From NCBI GenBank assembly GCA_965276005.1, contig OZ254962.1:868001-932000 (forward strand): 64,000 bases of DNA. Direction: 5' to 3'. This DNA is from G965232465 sp965276005. Its GTDB lineage: Bacteria; Pseudomonadota; Alphaproteobacteria; JAQWUY01. The position numbers and the translations under genes were made by a program. Position 1 is the first letter of the stretch. Each line of letters begins with the position of its first letter. Shown here piece by piece: positions 15,693 to 23,904 of the stretch. Below the pieces are notes generated by a model. The model saw nothing but the letters and a program-made list of their open reading frames with translations, was not told where the DNA came from and searched no databases.

Positions 15693-16387
15693 CCAAACAC
15701 ATTGCTATATATACAGACGCAGGGGCGGGAGCGAACAGTGTACAGCAATGGATATACCATTTTGACCGCTTGTGTCTGCCGTATCGAAAAATATGTGCCA
15801 CAGATGTTTTAAATGGGGAATTGTCCGCTTGTGATATATGTATTTTGCCGGGCGGGGCGGATATACCGTATTGTCAAAAACTGCACGGGCAAGGGGTGCA
15901 ATATATCCGCCATTTTGTGCAACAGGGCGGACATTTTGTTGGGTCTTGTGCGGGGGCGTATTTTGCCCACAGCCACATCACATGGCACAACGGTGGCGAA
16001 ACCATTGTCGGCAAGCGGCAGCTCGCCCTGTTTAACGGCACCGCCACAGGCCCATTGCACGCCCCTTATGTGGTCGCCAGCGAACAAGGGGCAGTCGTTG
16101 TGCCTATGACCTTAACAGACGATGTGAAAAATATCGGCACCGCCCTCACCTATGCAAACGGTGCCCCCAAAATGGCGGTCGATGCGGATACCCTTGTGCT
16201 GGCGGTGTTTGGCTTTAACAACACAACTTACCCCGCTATCATACAAAAACCCATTGGCAACGGCACTGCTACCGCTTTAAGCCCGCACATAGAATACAGC
16301 GAAAGCTTTCTCAAAAACAAAATCCCCCCCTGCCCCAATCGTCCCCGCATGTGCGATTATGTGTTAAAGCATATTGTCTTAAAATAA
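15689..16387 (+). CDS. BPL_N / glutamine-amidotransferase-like protein
   Basis: A 232-residue class-I glutamine-amidotransferase-like protein of the biotin-protein-ligase N-terminal type. LPGGADIPY at about 53-61 forms the substrate loop. GSCAGAYFA at 85-93 holds the nucleophile-like Cys87 at the elbow. No ligase domain follows, so it is the stand-alone form. In other species stand-alone BPL_N proteins have no agreed function. The start overlaps the PD-(D/E)XK gene stop (ATGA), so the pair is probably made together, an unusual partnership. Confidence 0.8.
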   Translation: MTKHIAIYTDAGAGANSVQQWIYHFDRLCLPYRKICATDVLNGELSACDICILPGGADIPYCQKLHGQGVQYIRHFVQQGGHFVGSCAGAYFAHSHITWHNGGETIVGKRQLALFNGTATGPLHAPYVVASEQGAVVVPMTLTDDVKNIGTALTYANGAPKMAVDADTLVLAVFGFNNTTYPAIIQKPIGNGTATALSPHIEYSESFLKNKIPPCPNRPRMCDYVLKHIVLK

Positions 16388-16389
16388 AT

Positions 16390-16548
16390 TTACCAATTAT
16401 CCGGCTTACGCATGTTTGTATTGGGAATTTTTGTAGGCAATGGGCTGTTACGCACTTCTGCATGTCCGATTGTGTTTGCAAAATCTGCGTGATTCGGCAA
16501 TTCTTGTGATACCCGTCTGCCCCCTGTAACATTTGATGGCGATTTTAC
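16390..16548 (-). pseudogene. Possible 3' gene remnant without a start
   Basis: About 50 sense codons end at TAA (16390-16392) with protein-like composition (PNHADFANTIGHAEVRNSPL near the middle, MRKPDNW at the end). Upstream the frame is closed by a stop with no start codon between. It may be the C-terminus of a lost gene; I recognise no family, and chance is possible. It occupies part of the 451-bp gap between 16387 and 16839. Confidence 0.25.
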
Positions 16549-16621
16549 AGATTAAAACCATCAATATATATAGCTGTTTTTTTCATTGCCATGCTTTTTA
16601 TTACTACGCACCCCACAAAGA

Positions 16622-16645
16622 AAAAGCCCCCAAAACGGGGCTTTT
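16622..16645. terminator. Bidirectional terminator between convergent genes
   Basis: Perfect 9-bp stem AAAAGCCCC / GGGGCTTTT with a 6-nt loop, and T-runs on both strands. It lies between the plus-strand BPL_N gene and the minus-strand antitoxin gene and can end transcription from both sides. Apart from it and the possible remnant, the 451-bp gap shows nothing I can name. Confidence 0.8.
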
Positions 16646-16838
16646 ACGGGCGGAGTCCGAAAACTTCCGCTGCAGTATGAATCTCTCATACACCATAAAT
16701 ATCCTTGTTGTCAACAAAAAAATTCATTTTTTATTTTGAGTCAGGTTTTAGCCCTCTTTTCATAGTAGCTTACCATAATATAAATTAAACCCATCTACTC
16801 TGTCATTTTTTTATGATGTGCCACGATTAAACACCTGT

Positions 16839-17234
16839 TCAAATGATTTTTTTATGGTGTATTAGATCGTACCCCTCACATTGGTACTGTGCAAGGTGTT
16901 TAAAATCTATGTTTAGGGCGGTGGCAATTTTTAATAGCATACGGGTACTGCCTATATTTGCCCAACGCTCCATTTTGCCGATATTGCCTTGACTGACGCC
17001 CAATATGTTTGCCAGTTTGTATTGGCTTAACCCTCGCCATTCCCGGTATACTTTTATGGGGTTTTCGCCCCGAATCACCCGATGGTAATAGGTGTGGGGA
17101 ATGCCATTGTTGCGTTCCCGCTGTCGTATGCGTTTTTGCACTTCGCTCTCTAGTTTTTGCTCTATCGCCATATATTCAGACTTGGTCATAACAACCATTT
17201 CTTGTTCTGTGGTAGTAATCGTTTGCATTGCCAT
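16839..17234 (-). CDS. XRE-family antitoxin
   Basis: A 131-residue protein with a C-terminal helix-turn-helix: YREWRGLSQYKLANILGVSQ, then GNIGKMERWANIGSTRMLLKIA, typical of Xre/HigA antitoxins that bind their own promoter. The N-terminal half is charged and helical (LESEVQKRIRQRERNNG) and probably contacts the toxin. I chose the ATG at 17234, 13 bp after the toxin stop with AAAGGA upstream; a longer open frame overlaps the toxin. A decayed copy of its C-terminus lies at 17573-17614. Confidence 0.85.
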   Translation of the reverse strand: MAMQTITTTEQEMVVMTKSEYMAIEQKLESEVQKRIRQRERNNGIPHTYYHRVIRGENPIKVYREWRGLSQYKLANILGVSQGNIGKMERWANIGSTRMLLKIATALNIDFKHLAQYQCEGYDLIHHKKII

Positions 17235-17247
17235 AGTATTATGTCCT

Positions 17248-17502
17248 TTACAGTTTATAATTTTTACCTCTTGGCATGATCTCGATAATGTCGACAATCA
17301 AGCCATCATCCGTATATATAACACGCCAATTCCCCACCCGTAAGCGATTATACAGTTCCCCCTGCATCCTCACAATGTTATTCGCCAACGCCTCAGGATT
17401 TTCCACCAACATATCAATTTTATCGGCAATGCGACAGCGATGATTGCGGGGCAACTTATCCATATAAGCCAGTGCCTTTGGGGAATAAATGGCATATCTC
17501 AT
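17248..17502 (-). CDS. RelE/ParE-family toxin
   Basis: An 84-residue RelE-fold protein. MRYAIYSPKALAYMDKLPRN at the N-terminus, RMQGELYNRLRVGNWRVIYT in the middle and VDIIEIMPRGKNYKL at the end match the RelE pattern of a basic Arg-rich sheet and a final RGK/Y segment. Such toxins cleave mRNA at the ribosome. It precedes its antitoxin, the HigBA-like order. A promoter sits so close that the mRNA would start at the ATG, and no ribosome binding site is visible. Confidence 0.85.
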   Translation of the reverse strand: MRYAIYSPKALAYMDKLPRNHRCRIADKIDMLVENPEALANNIVRMQGELYNRLRVGNWRVIYTDDGLIVDIIEIMPRGKNYKL

Positions 17503-17508
17503 GTGTGC

Positions 17509-17537
17509 ATAATAACAAAAAGTATTATCGATGTCAA
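17509..17537 (-). promoter_or_regulatory. Toxin-antitoxin promoter, probably leaderless
   Basis: TTGACA (17532-17537), a 17-bp spacer and TATTAT (17509-17514). The A of the toxin ATG is the seventh base after the -10 box, the usual RNA start position. Confidence 0.65.
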
Positions 17538-17572
17538 GGATAAAATTATAACACCACAGCCATAAAATGGGT

Positions 17573-17614
17573 TTAATGTTTTATTTCGTACCCCTCACAT
17601 CGGTATTTTGCAAC
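17573..17614 (-). pseudogene. Remnant of a second antitoxin C-terminus
   Basis: Minus-strand codons read VAKYRCEGYEIKH then stop. The intact antitoxin has LAQYQCEGYDLIHH at its C-terminus, and the DNA is nearly identical over TGTGAGGGGTAC. No upstream helix-turn-helix remains. This is a fragment of a paralogous antitoxin left upstream of the toxin, between it and the Sel1 gene. Confidence 0.6.
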
Positions 17615-17629
17615 TCATAGCATATAATA

Positions 17630-18361
17630 TCAATACCCACACTTGGTATAATTGCTGTCGACGCAGATGGTGCTCATTTTTTGGGCTGTTACTATGTTGC
17701 CTGCCATTTTTGTACTTAGGGATAGCATTTTATATTCCAGTAAGTACTGGACAACCGCTTGGTTGCCTGCGAATACGGTGTTGCGGTTGTACTGGGCGAT
17801 GTTGTACCACATGTAGGCAAGGGTGTAGTCTTGTAGCACGCCTTCGCCTTTTTCGTACATTTCTGCTAATTTTGCTTGTGCCTCATAGTTGCTCTGTTTG
17901 GCGGATTGTGTGTACCAGTACTTCGCTTGTTGATAATCCGTTGGCACCCCGTGACCGGCGTAGTATATATCGCCTAAGTACAGCTGTGCATAGGGGTTGT
18001 CCTGTTGGGCGGATTGTTGGTACCAGTATATTGCTTGCTGATAATCTTGGGCTATGCCCTCGCCATAGTTGTACATGTACCCTAGTGACACTTGTGCTTT
18101 TGCGTCTCCTTTTGTGGCGGCTTGTTGGTACCAATATCGGGCTTTTTGCAGATCTTTTTCTACACCGTTGCCCAAATAATACATATCTGCCACATACCCT
18201 TGCACCGTTGTATCAGCCTCTGCTGCCAACGGTTCGAGGTTTGTAAAAGCGGTTTTAAAATCGCCTTTTTGATACGCATCATAGCCTACTTGTAAATCGC
18301 CGCCAAATGCAAATGTAGCAAACAATAAAGCGGTCATTATATGAACAGTTTTTTTAAACAT
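17630..18361 (-). CDS. Secreted Sel1-repeat protein
   Basis: A 243-residue protein with an N-terminal signal peptide (MFKKTVHIMTALLFATFAFG). At least four Sel1/TPR-like repeats of about 36 residues follow (for example AQVSLGYMYNYGEGIAQDY and AQLYLGDIYYAGHGVPTDY). The tail has a cysteine pair (CVDSNYTKC). It likely acts as a periplasmic scaffold or adaptor. The start has AAGGAAAA. Similar overall plan to the lipoprotein at 5472-5966. Confidence 0.85.
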   Translation of the reverse strand: MFKKTVHIMTALLFATFAFGGDLQVGYDAYQKGDFKTAFTNLEPLAAEADTTVQGYVADMYYLGNGVEKDLQKARYWYQQAATKGDAKAQVSLGYMYNYGEGIAQDYQQAIYWYQQSAQQDNPYAQLYLGDIYYAGHGVPTDYQQAKYWYTQSAKQSNYEAQAKLAEMYEKGEGVLQDYTLAYMWYNIAQYNRNTVFAGNQAVVQYLLEYKMLSLSTKMAGNIVTAQKMSTICVDSNYTKCGY

Positions 18362-18401
18362 AATATTTTTTCCTTAATAAATGTGATTACAACACCACCC
18401 C

Positions 18402-19697
18402 TTACGACACTACCCCCATGGGGGTATATGTCATGCTGGGGAATACTTTTGTTTCTAAGTCGTATGTCGACACCGCAAATCGACTGTGCAATATTTCGGC
18501 TAGTACGCAGCGTACATCGCTGGTGGGATATACATCTCTGCCCTCAAACAGGGTGTCTGGATTTAGGGTCGGCCAAGTGCCATATACTTTGGTGCCGTTT
18601 AATGCCCCCCCTGCCAGCACAGCACAGCCCCCCGTGCCATGATCCGTACCATCGGTACCGTTGGTGTGTACCATTCTGCCAAATTCAGACACACAGGCGA
18701 TGGTGGTCTGGTGCCACGCCTGCCCTAAACTGGATTTTAACCGCAAAATAACATCGGACAAGTTGGTTAGGCTCTCCGCCAGCAACGCCGGTTGATCGGC
18801 GTGTGTGTCCCAGCCGCCAATGGACATGGTGGCTATTCTGGGTCCGTCCTGCATCGCCAGCGTTTCCCCCGCCATACCCGCCAACTGCTTTACCTGTGCG
18901 GAGCGTTGTTTTCGATCCGCCCCTAACGCTTGTAACAGGTCGCTGGAATCCAACGCTTGACTCAGTGCCATACTAAAATCCCCGCCCCCGTATACAGGGT
19001 GTTGTGTCCCTGTATACAGCTGTTGAATCCGCTGTACAATATCTGGATTTAAAACATGTAAATCACTGTTGGGATTAAGCGATAAAAACGGCGTATCCCC
19101 CCGTATCACATACGGGGTGGTTTTGCCCACAGAAACCCCTTTCGCCCCCTTGTTTCCCTTGTTTCCCTTGTTTTTTGTGGCTGTGTCGCCATTGCCTAGC
19201 AGTGCAAGCGTGCGATTTAACCACCCATCTTCTGGCCCGCCCAGTGTCATATTGCTGCCATTTTCAAACATATCTTGCCCGTCGAAATGCGACCGTTGCC
19301 GATACGGAGTCGATGTGGCGTGGACAAACGCCAAATCCCCTTGTTGGTACAGCGGATACACATTTTTTAACGCCGGATGCAGCCCAAAATATCCGTCTAA
19401 ATCCAGAGTGCTTCGTTGGCTGTCATCATCATCGGGACGCAAGTATGCCAATTGTTTACGCAACACCGCATAGTGCTTGTCCGCATATGGCACCACCACA
19501 TTGAGTCCGTCCATACCGCCCCGTAACACAATCAGTACGAATCGAGCATCGGTGTTGGCATCGGCAAAGCTCACATCGCTCAGCCCCACCGCCACCGCCG
19601 CCATTAACCCCTTGATAAATCCCCGTCTGTCGACCCCAACATCGTTAGGAAATCGAACTTGGCTTTCGCAACAAAAATTATGGAAATCCGTTTGCAT
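18402..19697 (-). CDS. DUF1501 family protein, Tat-type signal
   Basis: A 431-residue DUF1501 protein, a sulfatase-like fold usually encoded beside DUF1800. A twin-arginine type signal (DRRGFIKGLMAAVAVGL, about 23-39) precedes the mature domain. Conserved segments include VLIVLRGGMDGLNVVVPY (about 53-70), MSIGGWDTHADQ and VSEFGRMVHTNGTDGTDHGT. It lies 18 bp after the DUF1800 gene and would be cotranscribed. The biochemical role of the pair is not established. Confidence 0.9.
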   Translation of the reverse strand: MQTDFHNFCCESQVRFPNDVGVDRRGFIKGLMAAVAVGLSDVSFADANTDARFVLIVLRGGMDGLNVVVPYADKHYAVLRKQLAYLRPDDDDSQRSTLDLDGYFGLHPALKNVYPLYQQGDLAFVHATSTPYRQRSHFDGQDMFENGSNMTLGGPEDGWLNRTLALLGNGDTATKNKGNKGNKGAKGVSVGKTTPYVIRGDTPFLSLNPNSDLHVLNPDIVQRIQQLYTGTQHPVYGGGDFSMALSQALDSSDLLQALGADRKQRSAQVKQLAGMAGETLAMQDGPRIATMSIGGWDTHADQPALLAESLTNLSDVILRLKSSLGQAWHQTTIACVSEFGRMVHTNGTDGTDHGTGGCAVLAGGALNGTKVYGTWPTLNPDTLFEGRDVYPTSDVRCVLAEILHSRFAVSTYDLETKVFPSMTYTPMGVVS

Positions 19698-19715
19698 ATA
19701 TCCCCTTTCCGTATC

Positions 19716-21197
19716 CTATCGCCTGATAAACGCTGGATTTATTAGGGCAAGCACTAAGGCTTCTCGTTTTGTTGGAGCGTCTTGCACCAATGTGCGGGCA
19801 TGTACGGGCGGGGTTGTACCCATACAGCATCGTATCACCTGATACAGCCGTTTATTTGTTGTATCCCGATGCAGGTATCCGCCTTTTTTCATACTGGCAC
19901 GGGCAAGTCTTGCCGACCACAGCAAACGGTATGTGACTCCCTGCGGTGTTATCCAGCTGTGTGCCATATCGGACCACCCGTTCGGTGCCGGCACACGGTA
20001 TAAAATTTGATTTAATGAAGTCAACATGCCTACACTCAGCCCGTTGTTAATAAACGCTTTTTGCTTACCCGACAAAGCGTTTAAATCCTGCAACGGCAGC
20101 CCCGCTGCCTTTACCCCCGATACCAGATGATCGAAGGGGCGTTTGGTTTTTTGTCCGAATGTGTCCCATGCTTCATCGCTGTTTAACAACGCTTCATACA
20201 CGGACGGTAAATGCCCGTTGGTATCCAAAAACACCCGTTGCAATTTTGCCACTGTATGTGTTGGGGGGTGGTCGCTGATAAAGTGTTTTGCCAGTTTATA
20301 ACAGACAAATTCGGCGGTTTTTGCATGCGTTGCCAAATCTTGTAACAATGCCTCCACATGGTGTATGCCCACATCTTTACCCCCGTAGGATTTACCCAAA
20401 ATGGTGGTGGTGGCGGGTTCGGCAAAGCCCGCCACAAACTGAAATGTATGGTCCTTTTTTCTGACCGTCCACCCCGCCAACAATTGCCCTGTATTGGTAA
20501 CATCTTGTTGCGTATATCCCCCCTGTACCCCTAAGGTGTGCAATTCCAGCAGCTCCCGCCCCAAGTTTTCATTGAGCCCCTTGTATGCCCCCAAAGGCAT
20601 ATTTTTGCGTTTACGGTATGTCACATATTGAGAATGAGGTCCCACAGAAATATGATTGTCGAGAAACTGTAACATGGCAGGATGCCCAATCACCGCCCGT
20701 AACATATGGTAAAAATACCCGTCCACATGCGGGCGAATAGCGGTTTGTTCATAATCAAAAGCCACCGTTTCTACGCCGGTATTTTTGGCAGATATGGAAA
20801 AATGATCCGCCCAGAAGAACACCAATCGCTCAAAAAACGGCGTTGTCGATTCCACCGCCGCCATAAAGCGGGCATGGGAATCTAAGGTGAGTTGCTGTTT
20901 GACATAGCGGCGGGATTTTTTTGTCGCTTGGGTAACCTGCTCAGCAGAGGCGGTGGTATCGTTTCTTAACGCTGCTGCCTGCTTTTTGAAAGTGTTCATT
21001 GCCGCCACCCGAGTCGCCAAGTTGGGGCGGTTTGCCACGCTTGCAGGATAGCGATCGGGGTTTTTAACATGGTTTAATAAATCCCGTATGTTTTTCGGAT
21101 TTTTACGCACAACATCAATGCCATAGCCAAACCGCATGGCTGCTATGTCAGCTTTGGAAAACGCCCAATTTTGCTGTTTCGAATCATACATACACAC
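19716..21197 (-). CDS. DUF1800 family protein
   Basis: A 493-residue DUF1800 protein. Visible family features are an N-terminal helical part (AAMRFGYGIDVVRKNP), RLVFFWADHFSIS (about 123-135), NENLGRELLELHTLGVQGGYTQQDV (about 208-232) and SDEAWDTFGQKTKRPFDHLVSG. First gene of the DUF1800-DUF1501 pair. No clear signal peptide is present at this start, although partners are often exported. It is divergent from dusA across a short AT-rich gap. Confidence 0.9.
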   Translation of the reverse strand: MCMYDSKQQNWAFSKADIAAMRFGYGIDVVRKNPKNIRDLLNHVKNPDRYPASVANRPNLATRVAAMNTFKKQAAALRNDTTASAEQVTQATKKSRRYVKQQLTLDSHARFMAAVESTTPFFERLVFFWADHFSISAKNTGVETVAFDYEQTAIRPHVDGYFYHMLRAVIGHPAMLQFLDNHISVGPHSQYVTYRKRKNMPLGAYKGLNENLGRELLELHTLGVQGGYTQQDVTNTGQLLAGWTVRKKDHTFQFVAGFAEPATTTILGKSYGGKDVGIHHVEALLQDLATHAKTAEFVCYKLAKHFISDHPPTHTVAKLQRVFLDTNGHLPSVYEALLNSDEAWDTFGQKTKRPFDHLVSGVKAAGLPLQDLNALSGKQKAFINNGLSVGMLTSLNQILYRVPAPNGWSDMAHSWITPQGVTYRLLWSARLARASMKKGGYLHRDTTNKRLYQVIRCCMGTTPPVHARTLVQDAPTKREALVLALINPAFIRR

Positions 21198-21302
21198 AAT
21201 TATACCATTAAATTATATATTATACCACTAAATGTATAATTATCGGAATATTTTTTATGGGATACATTCCATTGTCGCAAAAAATATGTTATATGTACGC
21301 CC

Positions 21303-22298
21303 ATGACGAAAGCCCTTGATCGCAGATTCTGTGTTGCCCCGATGATGGCGTGGACCGACAGCCATTATCGTTCGCTTGCCCGTATTATCAGCAAGCATGC
21401 CGTTTTGTATACGGAGATGGTAACCGCCCCAGCGTTGTATTATAGCGGCGTGGTCGATCGGCACCTTGCCTATACCGCCGACGAACACCCCGTAGCCGTA
21501 CAATTGGGCGGATCCGATATACACCACATGGCACGGGCAACCCAGCTGTGCCACCAGTACGGATACGATGAAATCAACCTCAATGTGGGGTGTCCGTCCG
21601 ATCGAGTGCAACACGGCATGATAGGAGCGGTTCTGATGAATCACCCCGACTTGGTCGCCGATTGTGTGCGGGCGTGTGCGGATAACACCGATAAACCGAT
21701 TACCGTAAAACACCGTATCGGGCTGGATAATCCACATATTGCATACGATACAGTCAAAAACTTTGTCGCCACAGTAGCACAAAAATCCCCGTGTAGCACT
21801 TTTATAATCCATGCCCGAGTCGCTATATTAAAAGGCTTATCGCCAAAACAAAACCGCCATATTCCCCCATTAAAGTACGCATTCGTATACCAGTTAAAAC
21901 AAGATTTTCCCAACTTGGAAATTGTCATCAATGGCGGTATTCGAACGGTTGCAGACATACAACAGCACCTGTCGTATGTCGACGGGGTGATGGTCGGTCG
22001 CAGTGCCTATTGCACCCCGTATGATACCTTAGTACACATCGACAAAGACATCTACCAGACCGCCGCCATCGCCTCTGTCGCCCCCTTATCACGGGTACAA
22101 GTGGTACAAAAATACTGTGCATATGTGGACACACAAATATCACAAGGGGTACCTTTAAACGCCTGTGCCAAACACTTAATGGGCATGTTTCACGCCCAAA
22201 AGGGGGGCAAGGCATTTCGCCGCCACCTATCACAAAATATGCACGCCAAAGGGGCAACCACAACAGTTATACACGATGCGTTGGCTTTTGTGGTGTGA
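21303..22298 (+). CDS. dusA: tRNA-dihydrouridine synthase A
   Basis: DusA reduces uridines in the tRNA D-loop with FMN and NADPH. The 331-residue product begins with RRFCVAPMMAWTDSHYRSLA. It contains LNVGCPSDRVQHGMIGAVLM with the catalytic Cys, TVKHRIGLD, FIIHARVA and the FMN-binding VINGGIRT and GVMVGRSAY. No ribosome binding site is visible; a weak -10-like TATATG lies seven bases before the ATG. Convergent with the LysE-type gene, separated by a 129-bp repeat array. Confidence 0.95.
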   Translation: MTKALDRRFCVAPMMAWTDSHYRSLARIISKHAVLYTEMVTAPALYYSGVVDRHLAYTADEHPVAVQLGGSDIHHMARATQLCHQYGYDEINLNVGCPSDRVQHGMIGAVLMNHPDLVADCVRACADNTDKPITVKHRIGLDNPHIAYDTVKNFVATVAQKSPCSTFIIHARVAILKGLSPKQNRHIPPLKYAFVYQLKQDFPNLEIVINGGIRTVADIQQHLSYVDGVMVGRSAYCTPYDTLVHIDKDIYQTAAIASVAPLSRVQVVQKYCAYVDTQISQGVPLNACAKHLMGMFHAQKGGKAFRRHLSQNMHAKGATTTVIHDALAFVV

Positions 22299-22341
22299 TA
22301 CTGTACTGATGGATTTTCACTTGCGGCTTGTCATGAGTCCA

Positions 22342-22728
22342 GGGGGCTTCGCCCCCCGTGCGTTTAATGTGGATTTTACCGCACTGCGTGCGACAAAATA
22401 CCACACGCACTTCCCCCCACATCGAGCACCACATCGGGCTAAAGCCCTCAGCGGTTGCAACCAGAGTCTAGGGGGCTTCGCCCCCCGTGCGTTTAATGTG
22501 GATTTTACCGCACTTCGTGCGACAAAATACCACACGCACTTCCCCCCGCATCGAGCACCACATCGGGCTAAAGCCCTCAGCGGTTGCAACCAGAGTCTAG
22601 GGGGCTTCGCCCCCCGTGCGTTTAATGTGGATTTTACCGCACTTCGTGCGACAAAATACCACACGCACTTCCCCCCGGCTCTGCACCACATCGGGCTAAA
22701 GCCCTCAGCGGTTGCAACCGCTTTTATA
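22342..22728. repeat. Three tandem copies of a 129-bp structured repeat
   Basis: Copies begin at 22342, 22471 and 22600 (period 129). Each opens with the palindrome GGGGGCTTCGCCCCCC. A long near-perfect stem follows (GTGCG...TGTGG...ATTTT...CGCACTTCGTGCG...AAAAT...CCACACGCAC), then GGGCTAAAGCCC and GCGGTTGCAACC. Open frames on both strands run through it because 129 is a multiple of three, but I judge them non-coding. It fills the convergent dusA / LysE gap and may terminate both transcripts. Confidence 0.9.
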
Positions 22729-22748
22729 CCGATCTCACTATACACCCT

Positions 22749-23375
22749 TTATACGCTGCTTACAACCATTTTAATCGCAAAGAAAATCAGCAACACCCCA
22801 AATATCAGTTTAATTTTTGTCTCATACCTATCGAAAAATATTTGAAATATAGGGGTGTGTGCCAACGCCGTTACCAATGCCCAACAAGTTAGGGATTGTA
22901 ACGATACTTGCGTGCCGTAAATATACGGTTCCCACCCGGCGTTACCTTTGGGCAGGACTTGCGAAAATATACTCAGCTGAAATATAAAAGTTTTCGGATT
23001 TAAAGTATTTAACACATACCCCGTCCAGAAAAAGTTTTTGGGTAGTGCTATGTGTCGTTGCAAATTAACCTTGTGCTTACGGTGCCAAAACAACGCTATG
23101 TTTTTAACGCCCAGCCCCCCCAAATACACCGCCCCCAATACAGCAATGAAGGTTTGCAATTGGGGAAATGCCACCAGCACCGCCGCCAACCCGACAATCA
23201 CCAAACTACAATTGACCACACTGGCACAGGCGACACCGCCGACAACCATATATTTATCGAACAATCGGGGGTGGTTGCTGATGTTTAAAATGTATATAAA
23301 AATCTGCCCCGGGCTCAGCATAATACCCCAGTGGACAATTGCCAAATATATCATATTTTCGATGATTGGCGACAT
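22749..23375 (-). CDS. LysE/RhtB-type amino acid exporter
   Basis: A 208-residue membrane protein with about six hydrophobic segments. The N-terminal LSPGQIFIYIL (about 20-30) corresponds to the family SPGP motif with Gln for the second Pro. GAVYLGGLGVKNI (about 80-92) and LNTLNPKTFIFQLSIF (about 122-137) match LysE proteins, which export amino acids or small metabolites. Substrate not predictable. It lies 31 bp after the GlcG/HbpS-like gene, possibly cotranscribed. Confidence 0.85.
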   Translation of the reverse strand: MSPIIENMIYLAIVHWGIMLSPGQIFIYILNISNHPRLFDKYMVVGGVACASVVNCSLVIVGLAAVLVAFPQLQTFIAVLGAVYLGGLGVKNIALFWHRKHKVNLQRHIALPKNFFWTGYVLNTLNPKTFIFQLSIFSQVLPKGNAGWEPYIYGTQVSLQSLTCWALVTALAHTPIFQIFFDRYETKIKLIFGVLLIFFAIKMVVSSV

Positions 23376-23406
23376 TTTTTATGCACACAACCGCAGTGTA
23401 TATACC

Positions 23407-23832
23407 CTATATGCCACTGCTGGCAATAGCGTAATGGGCAATGGCGATGTCTTCGTCTGCCGATCCACCTGATATGCCTATTGCCCCGATACATACCCCG
23501 TTATGCACCAAAGGCACACCGCCGGGAAATATCATAAATGTACTGTCCCGATTGGTTAAGCCTTGACACACTTGGGCGTTGTCTTTAATTTTGTTGTACC
23601 AATCGGTGGTATCCGACTGCATTGCCGCTGCCGTATAGGCTTTGTTATACGCCCAATCTTTGGTTTGAAAGCGGGCGTTGTCCGTACCCCACTGGGCGGC
23701 AACAAAGCCCGCCCCATCGACAACACAGACACTCACTTCAACACCCATCTCGCCGGCTTTGTCAACAGCATCAGTCACCAATTTTAAAGCGGTTTGTGCA
23801 TTCACATATTGCACTGTCTTTGTCACGGTCAT
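23407..23832 (-). CDS. GlcG/HbpS-type (DUF336) protein
   Basis: A 141-residue single-domain protein of the GlcG/HbpS family. Motifs are VSVCVVDGAGFVAAQWG (about 34-50), KAYTAAAM and FPGGVPLVHNGVCIGAIGISGGSADEDIAIA near the C-terminus. Family members include heme-binding HbpS and accessory proteins of catabolic loci; no cofactor can be assigned here. Cytoplasmic, no signal peptide. Confidence 0.85.
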   Translation of the reverse strand: MTVTKTVQYVNAQTALKLVTDAVDKAGEMGVEVSVCVVDGAGFVAAQWGTDNARFQTKDWAYNKAYTAAAMQSDTTDWYNKIKDNAQVCQGLTNRDSTFMIFPGGVPLVHNGVCIGAIGISGGSADEDIAIAHYAIASSGI

Positions 23833-23904
23833 ATTTTTTCTCCTGTTATTATATAAAACCTAGCACAGTGTACCCAAAACCCTGTACAAATACAAATGTT
23901 TTAT

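Noticed and set aside
16533..16739. 68-codon plus-strand open frame
   Set aside because: It spans the bidirectional terminator and has no ribosome binding site or recognisable sequence.
17235..17297. Longer start for the antitoxin overlapping the toxin
   Set aside because: It would overlap the toxin by about 50 bp without a ribosome binding site; the ATG at 17234 has AAAGGA.
22276..22845. Open frames on both strands across the 129-bp repeats
   Set aside because: The repeat length is a multiple of three, so frames stay open by construction. The DNA is dominated by palindromes and lacks start signals.
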